Program-made: the position numbers and the translations under genes | The notes under the pieces: generated by a model | Databases searched by the model: none | The model's input: the letters and a program-made list of their open reading frames with translations, nothing else | Told to the model about the DNA's origin: nothing | Source of the DNA: Welwitschia mirabilis | Taxonomy: Eukaryota > Gnetophyta > Gnetopsida > Welwitschiales | NCBI GenBank assembly: GCA_051453625.1 | Contig: JBOZIK010000001.1 | Coordinates: 298,582,689-298,646,688, forward strand | Reading direction: 5' to 3' | DNA length: 64,000 nucleotides | In this document: positions 47,900 through 60,050 of the stretch, piece by piece | How positions within the stretch are numbered: position 1 is the stretch's first letter | Layout: each line of letters starts with the position of its first letter

Positions 47900-50700
47900 T
47901 TACCTCACAACTTGTCAATTCTCTTTTGATTTTTATTCTTATTCCACCATGACATCCTCTTCAAAGAGTAACTTTTAGTATTTATTAGAGTCTTTTATAC
48001 CTATATTTATTAGTATAATCAAGCCAACATCATATTCACTCTTCAAGATGATTAGTCATGGGAGTTTGATATAAGGATTTTATGTCAACCATGTAGATTT
48101 ATGATTATGAAAAGGAATTTTTGATAGATGATCATATATTTTTTCAAGATTTAGCTAAAGATTCTACTTGGAAAAATATTGATGAAAATTTAATATAAGC
48201 TATAAATATAGTAAGTTGTTTTATTTGATCAAAATGAGATACATCAACTTCTATCCTTTATGAGACATATTCTACTCTAAAAATGATCAGAAACTCCTTA
48301 ATCTTATAACTTGCATGAACATTTTGCATTATGATAAAGGGACAATTTGATAATTGTTTATGCAAATGTAAGATATTATATTAATCATAGTAAATATTGA
48401 TTTATAAAAATAATTTTAACTTAATCCATCAATTTTTAAGAGAATTTTCTTTACATAGTTATATTATATCAGTATATGGTAGTAAGTAGCTAAATAATAT
48501 GACTTATAATGTGTTTAGTAACTATTTCATTTTGACTAAAGCTCAGTTTAACTTCATGTGGTTTTCTTCCTTAGATGCTATATGTAAAGTTTATTATTCT
48601 CATGCTCCTCCTCATTAAAATAAATATTTTACCAACAAATTTCATTCATAAAATAAACTACACTATGTTAAGATGTTGTACAAATAGTAATATAAGAAGC
48701 TTAATTAGACTCAGGTAAATAAAAAAAAAGTTTATAATACTTATATTTCAAAGAAGGCTAAATATCAGTACTCACAATGTGGAAGAAAATGATATACTAC
48801 TGATTTCAATAGGATCTATTGGGATAATATAACATTTAAGCCTAAGGCAAATGTAGTTAATAAAAAATATTATTCCCATGATGACATTAAAAATTTTAAA
48901 TCAAATGTAGTCTTTAACAACTTTGACTTTGTTGTCATGAGTGAGTATATACCTCATGACAAGATGTGGATTCTTAACATACGTGCAAATTATCAAATGA
49001 ATTATTGTCATGATTATTTTAATAACTTTGTTGAAGAATTGAGTCATGTTTATTTGGTAAAAAGAACTTCAATTTCTATGGAGGACTACAATTTAATTAT
49101 TCTTGACTTGACATTTTTCACTTTACAAACTATCTCACATGTTTTATATGTTCCATTTTAAGGTTACATATTTTATCACTTTCTAATCTAGCATAAGAAG
49201 ATCTCTTTATTCCCATGAGGAATCACTTAGTGGATATCTATGATGATAGTCAACAACTGATCATAAAAGAATACATGATGAAAATCTTAATCATCTTCAT
49301 GATTTTATTAGAATGTGAGAGATTGCACATTTTTCCAAGATGAGATACCTTCCTTGCTATTATGGCATGCTTGACTAGAATATCTTACTCCTTGTATAAT
49401 GAATGTAATGTATGAAAATGACCATTATCTTCTTCCATTCATTCTATAAGATTTTTCATAGTGTGAGGCATGTATTATGGCAAAACCAACTAGACAATGG
49501 TTTGAATCAAGTAATTGGCATGTCGATCAAAATCTTTTACTTATTCATAGTGATTTATGTGAACCTATGATATTTTCCATTCTTCATGGATCTTTTTACT
49601 TTATCTTCTTTATTGAAGACTATTTCTAAATGACTTGAGTATACCTTATCAAATTGAAATTTCATACTTTAGATATTTTTAAGAAGTTCCAAACTAAATT
49701 GGAAAAGTAATCCAACTATTTGATCAGGGGTTTCCACTTAGATAATGATGGTGAATACACATATATCAAGTTCAAGGATTTTGTCACTTATAAAGTAATT
49801 AGTCATTTGCAAACCTACTATTGGATACCTTAACAAAATGGAATTATTAAGTGATTACTCACATTATTATTGATATAACTCATTTCGTAATGTATTTAAG
49901 TGGTTGTAAGACCTATCTTTGGGATAAAGTAATGAATAAAATAATACATCTATATAATCATATTGGTTCATATATTAAAAAAGGAGTATCTCTAGCTAAA
50001 AAATGGTATGGGTACAAGCTAAAGTTGAATCATTTTCATGTTTTTGGTTGTAAGTGATACATCCATATTTCTTGTAAACATCATGATAAATTTGAAGAAT
50101 ATGTTTGTATCAATATCTTTGTGGGATATTAAACTTACCAAAAGGACTATCGTGTATGTCTCTAAGAGTATCATAAGATCATTATTTCTTATGATGTCAT
50201 CTTCATGAATACTTTAAAAAATAATTCTCAACTTAATCTTTTAAAGCATCATCCTTTCTCTAACTTAGTAATGATATTAAATGACGAATGTCATATAATG
50301 GAGGAAAGAGATATGACTGCCAGTAATTCTTTAGTTTCTTCTAATAGTTTATCTACCTTTAAATCAATAGGAATTGAGTACGTTTATTCTCTTATCATAT
50401 CTAATCATAGTTCTAGTAATAATTCAGTAGTTTTTTCAACTGAACAAACTAAAAATACCCAAAAACAACATTAACTCCAAAATGTTCATGATAATGAGAA
50501 GGATAAAACTAAAACTAAACATGGATTTCTTACAACTCATGATGATGATGATGAGCTTTATTTAACCTTTAATGGTAAACTAGTGTCATTAAAAGATATC
50601 ATTCTACATAATCAGTGGGACTAAGGTATGAAAGAAGAGTACTATGTGCTTGTATAAAATGGTACATGGGATTTGATGTATAAATTTAAGTAACTTATAT
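47900..50700 (+). mobile_element. Ty1/copia remnant: gag, protease, integrase, start of RT
   Basis: Gag is decayed (48,000-48,730). A zinc knuckle is seen as KKAKYQYSQCGRK then YTTDF near 48,755 (CCHC with the first Cys and the His lost). Protease: MWILNIRANYQMNYCHDYF at 48,960, where the family has DSGA; then LTFFTLQTISHVLYVPF. Integrase: LIHSD near 49,540, GSFYFIFFIEDYF, FHLDNDGEYTYIKFKDF near 49,730 (core D/E region). The post-integrase block is KKWYGYKLKLNHFHVFGCK at 50,000 and KIIISYDVIF at 50,180. RT begins GMKEEYYVLV then NGTWDL near 50,630. After that RT is missing and non-coding sequence follows, so the element is internally deleted. Frames are broken repeatedly. Confidence 0.85.
48937..49161 (+). 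pseudogene. Copia protease remnant (open 74 codons)
   Basis: The open frame covers the retropepsin region of the 47.9-50.7 kb copia element. The catalytic D-S-G is changed to N-I-R within MWILNIRANYQM, so it would be inactive even if made. The C-terminal LYVPF matches the conserved end of this domain in copia proteins. Confidence 0.78.
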
Positions 50701-51245
50701 AACATAAAGTTGTTATATTAGTACATCATTTGATAATAGAATCAACAACTAATATTCAAATGAAAATACTTAATTAAGAAAGGTTATAACAATTCTAATC
50801 TAAAATTGGATTGATCAATGAGTTAATTTAAACTCTTTTTTCTTTTTTGTGTGGTATGAACATCATTTGGATTTTAAGTCTATGTTTGAAGTCACTCTTA
50901 ATCCTAGTACGACAAGATGCATAGTACCATTATGGTCTAGAATCATGAAATGTATAGTACATATTTTTCTATAGCATTATAGGATTTGTAATATATCTAC
51001 TATAAAATGTATAGTAGTAAATTAACTACTACTTTAACAAATTAGTTCCATCACATAATAAGATAAGTCCTTTAAGGAGGTTTTTTATTGTAGGCTATGC
51101 TCTTATGGTTTTTCCCCAAGTATTCTAGTTTTTCCTTAGAAGAGAGCATATTTTCATGTTGAGAGAGGACTTGTTGAACCATGGTTTTATGCCTAGGAAA
51201 CAAAGTTATTATTAAAACTCTAATAGTGTGCTTGCCTTTATAAGA
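50167..51245 (+). repeat. 1.08-kb direct repeat, left copy (contig end)
   Basis: Starts agtatcataagatcatta and ends cctttataaga at the gap. It is repeated at 51,346-52,436 with about 11 mismatches in the first 205 bases by eye. It holds the copia post-integrase linker, the start of RT and 0.5 kb of LTR-like non-coding sequence (ggtttttccccaagtattct). Confidence 0.95.
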
Positions 51246-51345
51246 NNNNNNNNNNNNNNNNNNNNNNNNNNNNNNNNNNNNNNNNNNNNNNNNNNNNNNN
51301 NNNNNNNNNNNNNNNNNNNNNNNNNNNNNNNNNNNNNNNNNNNNN
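51246..51345. other. Assembly gap (100 N)
   Basis: 100 N; the following contig begins with sequence already present 1.08 kb upstream. Confidence 0.99.
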
Positions 51346-52436
51346 AGTATCATAAGATCATTATTTCTTATGATGTCATCTTCATGAATACTCTAAAACA
51401 TTATTCTCAACTTAATCTTTTAAAGCATCATCCTTTCTCTAACTTAGTAATGATACTAAATGATGAATGTCGTATAATGGAGGGAAGAGATATGACTACT
51501 AGTAATTCTTTAGTTTCTTCTAATAGTTTATCTACCTTGAAACCAATAGGAATTAAGTAAGTTTATTCTCTTATCATACCTAATCATAGTTCTAGTAATA
51601 ATTCAGTAGTTTTTCCAATTGAAAAAGCTAAAAATACCCAAAAACAACATCAATTTCAAAATGTTCATGATAATGAGAAGGATAAAACTAAAACTAAACA
51701 TGGCTTGCTTACAACTCATGATGATGATGATGAGCTTCATTTAACCTTTAATGGTAAACTAGTGTCCTTAAAATATATCATTCTACATAATCAGTGCTTC
51801 GAAGGCATGAAAGAAGAGTACTATGTGCTTTTATAAAATGGCACATGGGATTTGGTCTATAAATTTAAGTAACTTATATAACATAAAGTTGTTATATTAG
51901 TACATCATTTAACAATAGAATCAACAACTAATATTCAAATGAAAATACTTGATTAAGAGCATTTATAACAATTCTAATATAAAATTGGATTGATCAATGA
52001 GTTAATTTAAACTCTTTTTTCTTTTTTGTGTGTTATGAACTTCATTTGGCTTTTAAGTATATGTTTGAAATCACTTTTGATCCTAGTACGACAAGATGCA
52101 TAGTACCATTATGGTCTAGAATCATGAAATGTGTAGTATATATTTTTTTATAGCATTATAGGATGTGTAATATATCTACTATGAAATGTATAGTAGTAAA
52201 TTGACTACTACTTTAATAAAGTAGTTCCATCACATAATAACATAAGTCTTTTAAGGAGGTTTCTTATTGTAGGCTATGTTCTTATGATTTTTCCCCAAGT
52301 ATTCTAGTTTTTCCTTGGAAGAGAACATATTTCCATGTTGAGAGAGACTTGTTAAAGTTTGTATGTACACCATGGTTTTATGCCTAGGAAACAAAGCTAT
52401 TAGTAAAACTCTAATAGTTAAATTGCCTTTATAAGA
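51346..52436 (+). repeat. 1.08-kb direct repeat, right copy
   Basis: Partner of 50,167-51,245. The frame GMKEEYYVLL and NGTWDL (RT start) is present here too. It reads on past cctttataaga into aaggttttcattac, where the left copy is cut by the gap. It carries an extra agtttgtatgtac insertion near 52,355. Confidence 0.95.
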
Positions 52437-53200
52437 AAGGTTTTCATTACAATAAAAGTAAAAAATATTTTTATGGAAATAGTGATTTAATTTTAGAAAT
52501 CTTACTCATGTTCTTTCTCCTCATTTTACAAATCCCTTATTTTCTTGAAAAGAATCTTCATACGATTGAGTCATTAAAAAAAATTATTAAATATTATTCA
52601 TATTTACATTCTATTAAAATTTATGCTTGACAATAGTTTAAAAATTTTTTTATCTTGTATATTTAATATTACAATGTGCTTAGATGTTACAAAATCACTT
52701 TATGTGGAGTAGCTTTTAAGGGAGTAACTAAAGGATTTATAGTTACCTTAATATATTTTATTAATTTAATCTTTTATTTTGAAAACTAAATCAACCAATG
52801 GAATATTTAAATATAGTTATTTTATTAGATCATTTTATTATGTAAGTTTTATCAAATTTTTAAGTTAATCTTTAAGAGGTTACTTGAATTTATTTCAATA
52901 TAATATAAGATGACATAAGTGCCCTCCTAGATTGTAAATTATTAGTACATTATGAAAGGTAAAGATTAGGCCTTCTAGTCATGTAGGCTATATTACTTGA
53001 TGTTATTACACTTATGGAGAGTTTTGAATTATGCTTTCTATAAGGGAAAAAAATATTTATAAGCCACATCTTCCTTGCTTGTTGAAATTATGATGACTTA
53101 ATAAAACTAAGAGGTTCATCATGTAGAAAATGCCCTTTAAAAAAGTAAGCTTTAAAGGTTACAGGTAAAGATGATAATTTTTATTTTTTTAAGATTTTTA
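52437..53200. other. No recognised feature
   Basis: AT-rich sequence after the copia remnant. Possibly the rest of its LTR; no paired LTR was found upstream. Confidence 0.45.
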
Positions 53201-55350
53201 AATCTTTTAAACAATGGGGCTACAAATAGAAATTTAAATATTAAGGGCTAGATTATGTCACATCACAATAACGTTCTCATTTTTTAAAGGAGAATTATCC
53301 CACTATATTTCAATTAACACATTTCAATCATAGTGAGATTAGTTGGATCTTTTAATATATTTTTTTATTAATCTTATAAAATTAATAGAATCTTGTTTTG
53401 ATATAGCCAATGAAAAAGCAGCTAATTTTTATGATTTTCTACTGGAGTTTTATAAATAAAATTGGGATATGTTAAGTTATGATTAGATAAATATCATTAA
53501 GGAAATCATTTACTAGAGAGTTTTTGGTCATCATATTAATAAAGGTTTCATTTATTTTTTATCTAAATTAGGTAATTATATCTTTATGACTAATTGATGC
53601 CCTATTACATTATTAAATTTTAATTAAATATTTTGGCCAAGTTCTTAGCTCATTGACTTAAAAAAATTCTACATGATATTATCACTAAGTAATAGACAAG
53701 ATTTTTTTTTTTTTAGTTGAAATATTTCCTTCAATCTTGTTATAGCATGAAAAGCTTATCAATGAGTTATTAGTAAAGACTAGAATATCCTATTTACCAA
53801 TTTTGAATATGCTAAAGCATATGAGAAGGTTAAATCAGATTTTATTATTTTATGTGTAGAGGAAATGGATTTTAGAGCAAAATTTTTCATATGATCAGAT
53901 GTTTATTTAAAAATGAAAATTCTTATATTCCTACTTCTCAAGGAATAAGTTTTACTTTTCTTATTCAGCATTTAATTAGAAATGATTACCCTTTATCCCT
54001 TTTCCTTTTTATAGTTGTAGTTGATTTCCTTTATCATTCTATTCAACATGATATATAGTAATGTCTAGCATGAGGAGTTTCTTTTGATTATTCTAGTCAC
54101 TAGTTATTGAATTTACATTTTTCTAATGGATCTTTCTTCATATTAGTAAATAATCCATAATCTATTAGTCATGTTTACTCATGTTTAGTAGTAATTTCAA
54201 TTGTTATAAGGTTGAAAAAGTCTTTAATTTATGTGAAAAGTAAAAGTTATCAAAATTTTTTATAATATGCAAGATAAATTTTATAAGGATAATAATTATT
54301 GAACTTTTACACACTTTATTTATCCTTAAAAGTTATTTTTGAAAGTTATAAAATTGAAATTTATAGAAAATTTAAAGAAAAGTAAATAAATAGAGGGAAA
54401 ATTATCATTATCTTATATACTAATACTTAGTTTGTAAATTTATCATTATTTATACTAGTATTTATTATTCCTCCTATTTAGCACTTTTAAAATATTCATA
54501 ATAAAGATAAAAATACTCCTTAAAAGTTTTATGTAATCTTATGAAAATAGAGGTAAAAAATATTTCATATCATTGTCTAGAATAATATGTATTTTCCTAA
54601 GGAAAATGGAGGTTTATAATTTATTAATTTATATTATTAAAGTATTAACGGTTTTAAGAAATGGTAATACAATTTCTTTACTACTACTATGATTTCCAAT
54701 TTATTTTGTTAAGGAAATTTATTCTTCCTACAAATTAATTTTTTGCTCCCTTGGAGATGAAAATTTAGGATAATTATGTTTTTAAAAGTATTTGAAAGGA
54801 TTTATAGATGATTTATTCTTTTACTTATTAGGATTATATAAATATTCTGAGTGAGTTACCTTATCATATTGTCCCATCATAATTGGTGAATTTTCATAAT
54901 CATTTAGAAATTATGAATTTAAGACTAAATATTTTAATGGTTTAACAAAGTAACTTCATTATAAACATTATGTTTAAAAAATAACTAGACAAACTTAATT
55001 AATTTTTAATAATCTTATAGGATGTTCTATAGCCTATAATAATATTTTCTTAAGATTTATTAATTTTTGCATTATGAATATCAATTATTATATGATCATT
55101 CTGTACATAAGAAAAATTATAGAAAGGTTACTCACCAATGTTTTTTCCATTTTCTTATTTTAATAAAATCCTATCATTTTATGGTAAGTAATACTAATGT
55201 TGGATTTGTATATAATTAGAGATTTAATGCTCAAAAATATTCATATTAGTGGATCTCCTTATTTAACTATATTTGAAATATCTGAACCCTTTTAAATATT
55301 AAGAAAGCACTATGATATCTAGTGATTTAAGGGCTTCTTGTTAAAATAAT
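53200..55350 (+). mobile_element. L1-type LINE, reverse transcriptase remnant
   Basis: RT blocks appear in order: AYEKVKSDFIILCVEEMDFR near 53,817 (the 'K-A-Y-D--W-F' block), NDYPLSLFLFIVVVDFL near 53,976 (the 'QGCPLSP-LF' block), and LNLHFSNGSFF with FSNG at 54,119-54,130 where L1 RTs have FADD. FPKENGGL near 54,595 matches the downstream 'P-x-x-x-GGLG' block. Both catalytic Asp residues are changed and stops are frequent. It is a different copy from the LINE in the 4-kb repeats: the shared RT motifs differ more than copies A and B do. Confidence 0.78.
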
Positions 55351-55479
55351 TTCATTATTTGAATGTGTTAAATCAAGTTTGTCTAGTGTATGGATAGGAG
55401 GATGATTTCTTACATGTTTTTCTTCACTAATTAATTATCAAGAATGCATGGAGTTAAGTTTTTTATGTTCTCTCGTATA

Positions 55480-57016
55480 TTTCTATTAATCTAAAGATAA
55501 ACAAGGATCATTAAATTTAAATAAAAGGGATGAATGAGGTATACTAAAAATAAATTTCACTAAAAATAAATTAAAAATATATAATAAATACCTTATTAAA
55601 ATCATGTGGTTTCCTAACTCGGATACATCCACACATGAAGGATAGCTTCCTCTCATACCACTAGATATTCTTAACCTATAAAATAGTAGTTTTAGAGTAG
55701 TACTAACTTTACGTATAATATGAGATGCTCCTCCCAAGATATCACTCTATTCTGCTTGAAGATATTCAACAAGATAATAATAAAAATGTGCTTATAACTC
55801 TAACACAATTTTGAGATACTCCTCTTAAGGCAGCACTCTCTTCCCCTTAGAGATATTCAATAATGAAATAACAAAATGTTTTCACAAGTACTCACAAAAG
55901 TAAACCTGTACAAAACTTGCCTAATTACTTAGAAACCCTAATAAGTTATCTTTAGATTTGATGATAAAAAATGGAGTATAACAAAAGTATTCAAAAATTT
56001 GATATTCCAATAATGTAGATTCAATAAGTAATGATAAAAAAGAAATCAATAAGCTTAAATGATGTACCTTTAATAGAGAGCTTGAGTTCCTTCTATTTTT
56101 TATCACCTACAAGTGCTAATGAAAAGAGTGATGTGATATTGTGAAGCCAATAAATGAATGATTTAGATTCTTCATAGTCCCTTCAAAATGTTAGCTTAAA
56201 AGATTTGTGAACAAAAACAATCACTTATGCATTCATGTATTCATATGTTCCTTTTTTATTTATCTATTAAATTGTGCCTTTATATATTTTTATATGCTTT
56301 TAGATATTTAACCTAGAGAAATAGACATTTTAAACTTGTAACCATCATACAATGAATAAAAATGATTAATCATTAGGCGTGTAATGTCCATTTTTCTTTC
56401 TACAAACTTTTGACATAGATATATTCAAGATGGAAGACATATTTTGTCATTTAGAAATCTTCAACATGGGAGACATATTTAATCAAAATGCCCAAATTCT
56501 AATGAAACTTAAACTCTAGTTTATCTTACCCTTGATAATCATGAATTTAAGACATAAAATCTAATAGATTTCTTGATATGTAAAAGACTCATCAAATTAC
56601 AATTTATTCTTGTTACTTCTTATAGTTTAGTATATATGTCTTTACCTATGTCGAAATATTTCATATGTGTCAAATTCTTGCTTTAATATAGATATCTTTA
56701 TCAAGTAATATGTCTTTCTCTATAATTTTAAATCTCATTCAGCATAGACAAATTTAATGTTATAGATGCATTCCCCATAGACATCTTAAAATGTATAGAT
56801 ATCTTTCCATATATACCTTCAATTCTATAGATGGCTTCAGTCAATTATGTTTTGGCATTTGTAAAATCTAACCTAAACGTTCTATAAGATATGAGATTTA
56901 ATGTATCACATGGAAGGATGCCTTTTATGAACTAGTTTTCTTTAATTTAACCTATTTATGTAGTATCATGATATATTTAACAAGTAAAATCATCAAAATT
57001 ACATTTTTACCAATAA
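55480..57016 (-). repeat. Putative LTR of the Sirevirus-like copia, reverse strand
   Basis: It lies immediately beyond a polypurine tract (57,020-57,028, reverse strand) and starts TATTGG, the expected decayed form of a TGTTGG LTR start. It contains two diverged copies of a motif of the type gagatactcctcttaagg and gatattcaa, at about 55,721 and 55,812. The reverse open frames at 55,486-55,737 and 55,921-56,106 have no known motif and are not considered genes. The outer end is not defined and no second LTR lies in the window, because the 5' end is beyond 64,000. Confidence 0.5.
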
Positions 57017-57019
57017 TAT

Positions 57020-57028
57020 CCCCCTTTT
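57020..57028 (-). promoter_or_regulatory. Polypurine tract of the reverse copia element
   Basis: AAAAGGGGG on the reverse strand, preceded by a TTTTGGACATCATTC-like piece. Many plant Ty1/copia elements have a near-identical 'GTCATCA...AAAAAGGGGGAGA' end just before the 3' LTR. The tract primes plus-strand synthesis in live elements. Confidence 0.6.
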
Positions 57029-57059
57029 GAATGATGTCCAAAATTTTCCAAATCTAATT

Positions 57060-57940
57060 AGTATGATCATATTTAATCAACTATATTAAAATATTTAAAT
57101 TTAAGAGATAAAGGCACATAATCATTTTTTATAAATAATATTACTAAATGATAATTATCCACACAAATAAACATGTAGAGTAGTGATTAGAAAATGCACA
57201 TAAGCATTTGATAATTTCGTTCAAGAAAAATAATGGCTAATTATGTAAATTATGCCAATAACAATGTGTCAATAACAAATTATATTAAAGAATTTCAATA
57301 GTATGCTAACAACAAATAATATTAGAGCATAAAATGTATTAACAATAAAAGAAATAATAATAGTATGCTACCAATGGTATAAATATCAGAGCATAATCTG
57401 TGATAACAATCATAATCAATTAATAGTAATGTTACTCATAGGTAGTCTAATCCATCTAACTCAAAATCATTATTCTCAAGGATAGAAATGATGTTCAAGC
57501 TAGAAGTCTAACCTTCTTTGCCCTTTTTTCTCCTCCTTTTTACATAGCATACAAAAGAAGATAGTCATTAAGGGATAAATTACTTATGTACTATGTTCTG
57601 TTTCCTTTGTTATTACTATTATTATCACTATTGTATGTGATGAATGACTAAATGGTATAGGATGAGAAAGACATGGGTGGAGATGTATGTCACTTTTTGG
57701 ATGGCTATGGAGATGTCTCACTAAGACACTCGTAAGATTATCTCCTCATACATAATTATGTCTAAGATGTGATTAAAGTTCCAAATAAGATATTGATGGT
57801 AGTTTCGATGAAGAATGATAGTGGTATTATGCAAGAGGTGGAACATGAATGAACTATGTGAAACGTGGTGGTGGAGATGTCATGTGAGGTAATGATGATG
57901 GATAAAGAGATGATGAAGCTTATGTGAAATGACAAATAGA
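57060..57940. other. No recognised feature
   Basis: Contains several loosely repeated pieces of the type agtatgctaacaaca and atcagagcataat between 57,240 and 57,420. The local base use is less AT-rich from 57,640 onward, with many gatgatgg-like triplets. No motif was recognised. Confidence 0.45.
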
Positions 57941-58600
57941 TAGTTTATAATGTGGTCTATGGAAGATGAGGGGATAACTATCTGAGCTCTCTAACTCTCT
58001 TTACTACTCCCTCTATGGTGATGCTAGAGCTTAGTACTTCCCTTATACATATGCCTATGATGGAGCCTCATGATCTACTTATGCCTATACCCCCTCTCTT
58101 AAAGACTAAAAAGAATCTATATCTACTACTCATTATGAGTCATATCCTATATCCTATTGAGTTGGAGGTGCCTTCACCTCTAATTTTTTCTNNNNNNNNN
58201 NNNNNNNNNNNNNNNNNNNNNNNNNNNNNNNNNNNNNNNNNNNNNNNNNNNNNNNNNNNNNNNNNNNNNNNNNNNNNNNNNNNNNNNNNNNACCTCTAAT
58301 TTTTTCTTTGAATCTATGTAAGTTAACCCCATTTATTTTCAACTACCTATATGTGATTCTCCTTTATTGGTTATGAATCTATGCTTTTTTAGCTTTAATA
58401 AATTTCATTCAATCTTACTAGTCATCTCTGTAATAGCTTTTAAACCCTTCTTAATGAATGAAGAACAATGGAATGCTATGGAAAATGATTACTAAAACTG
58501 AGATTTAGCTACCCTTCTACATATGCCCTCACTAGATGGAACTGGTACACATTATTTCTCACTAAATTTTGTAAGTGACTTCTTTGGATGAATGAGGTTA
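57940..58600 (+). pseudogene. Ty1/copia fragment at integrase-RT linker, forward strand
   Basis: SYPISY then SNFF, followed by FNKFHSILLVISVIAFKPFL and EEQWNAMENDY, then DLATLLHMPSLDG. The last two resemble the start of copia RT ('W--AM--E--AL--N-TW-LV-LP-GK') preceded by the usual S/P-rich linker. It is interrupted by the 100-N gap. It lies on the opposite strand to the Sirevirus-like element around it, so it is either a nested insertion or a break in that element. The fit is moderate. Confidence 0.45.
58192..58291. other. Assembly gap (100 N) flanked by a 16-base overlap
   Basis: acctctaattttttct ends the left contig and also begins the right contig. The two may join directly with no missing sequence. 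Confidence 0.97.
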
Positions 58601-60050
58601 CATGTTGTACTAAAGTATTAGAATTGTTGATAAACAAATGAATTAAATAAACATAATCCAAGGTATAACCTTTCAAAATAGTGGAAGAATATCCATGGAC
58701 AAAATGAATCCTAAATTAATATTTAAGCCAATAAGAAGATATTAAACAATAAAAGTATACATGGTGTTGTGATATTTATAGTTGTCACCATGAACAAAAA
58801 TGTTATAAAATCTGATAAAAATTAATATTAATGCAACTAGATCCATATCCTTACATTCTATGTTCTCATAAAATTTCATTCTAGAGTGCCCAAATAAACC
58901 ATTACTAATTAATCACTATGATATACTAAAAAAATGGGAAGTAAAAATGTATTTAAATGAATGGACATATAGTTGTGGAAGCTCTAAATCATTAATACAA
59001 AGAATAAAATTCATCAAATTTGATGTAACATATAAAAAAGTACCTCATACTTATGTTTGAAATGTCCTAGTGCTATTATTAATTTCATAAAGGTTGGCAT
59101 AAAATTCTTTGACAATTGGGTCTAGAATACTTTGATCCAATTGTATAACCATGTCCCATCTAAGATGTAAGAAGTATGAAAGAATATAATCCTTTCTCTA
59201 TTTTTGAAATCCAAGAGTTTATTATACTATGATATTGAATTATTGATCTAGGTTTTGAATTTTTGTGCTACTAACTCATGGAATAATTGAGGCTTATTTT
59301 ATGATATTTGTGACTAATTCTTTATCTTTGACATACAAGTGGACTTTCTTATGATCATTTTTTGAAAAATATATGAAAGAATTAACCTAAATTCAACTAA
59401 AAAATAAAAGAATCACTAAAAATAAGCACTATAAGATTAAAAAAACCTATTTTTGCTAGTTGTAAAGATGTCTATTAAATCCAAGATGTTCTTGCAGAGA
59501 GCTCTAAAAAAATAGTATTAAAAAGAGCTCTAAGAAGGACATCTATTGAGTGGAGGACTAAAAATAAGAGATGGTAACCCATTTTCTAATTAAAAATACT
59601 TAAAACCCTAGTTTTTTATCTTTTTTAATTTTGTAATATTTCTTAAACAATATCTATGTAATAAAATATGTATAAAACAATAACAGTAGACATATACTTC
59701 AATGAAAGAAATTTTCTATTAAAAAGTTTAAATTTTATTCTACATACTATAAAGATATTTACCTATTTAAAGACATATATTTCAAAAACATTAAAATAGA
59801 TACCTAAATTTCAAAGAAATCTAGAAATTTAAAAACATTTGTATAAGAGATATCCTCCCTAAAAAAACTAAAGAAACTTGTAAAAACCTTTACTATTTCA
59901 CCATATCACTATAAAAACTAAAGCAACATGTAAAAACCTTTACTATTTCAGCATAGCACTATAATCTCAACTCATAGGATATTATAAAGTGGAGTTGAGA
60001 TTTGTATGATATTACCTGATGACTTACTTGATTGATTAAGGCTTAATTTT
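58600..60050. other. No recognised coding feature
   Basis: AT-rich, possibly the 3' untranslated part of the reverse copia element. It contains the 50-bp tandem duplication at 59,866 and a pair of agagctct blocks near 59,500-59,535. Confidence 0.45.
59866..59965. repeat. 50-bp tandem duplication (two units)
   Basis: Two units of exactly 50 bases: aaactaaagaaacttgtaaa... and aaactaaagcaacatgtaaa..., both followed by aacctttactatttca and a tcactata or gcactata end. Four mismatches by eye. Confidence 0.93.

Noticed and set aside
50536-50552. (GAT)n / poly-Asp tract
   Set aside because: A short run encoding DDDD in the copia linker, present in both copies; common in such linkers and too short to matter.
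55486-55737. 83-codon reverse frame (MGGASHII...)
   Set aside because: It lies in a putative LTR, has no recognised domain, and its length is not unusual for an AT-rich LTR with a local GC rise.
59450-59620. Inverted pieces agatgtct/agacatct-like with agagctct blocks, and an aaaccctag telomere-like box
   Set aside because: Arms pair only over a few bases and a single telo-box is expected by chance.
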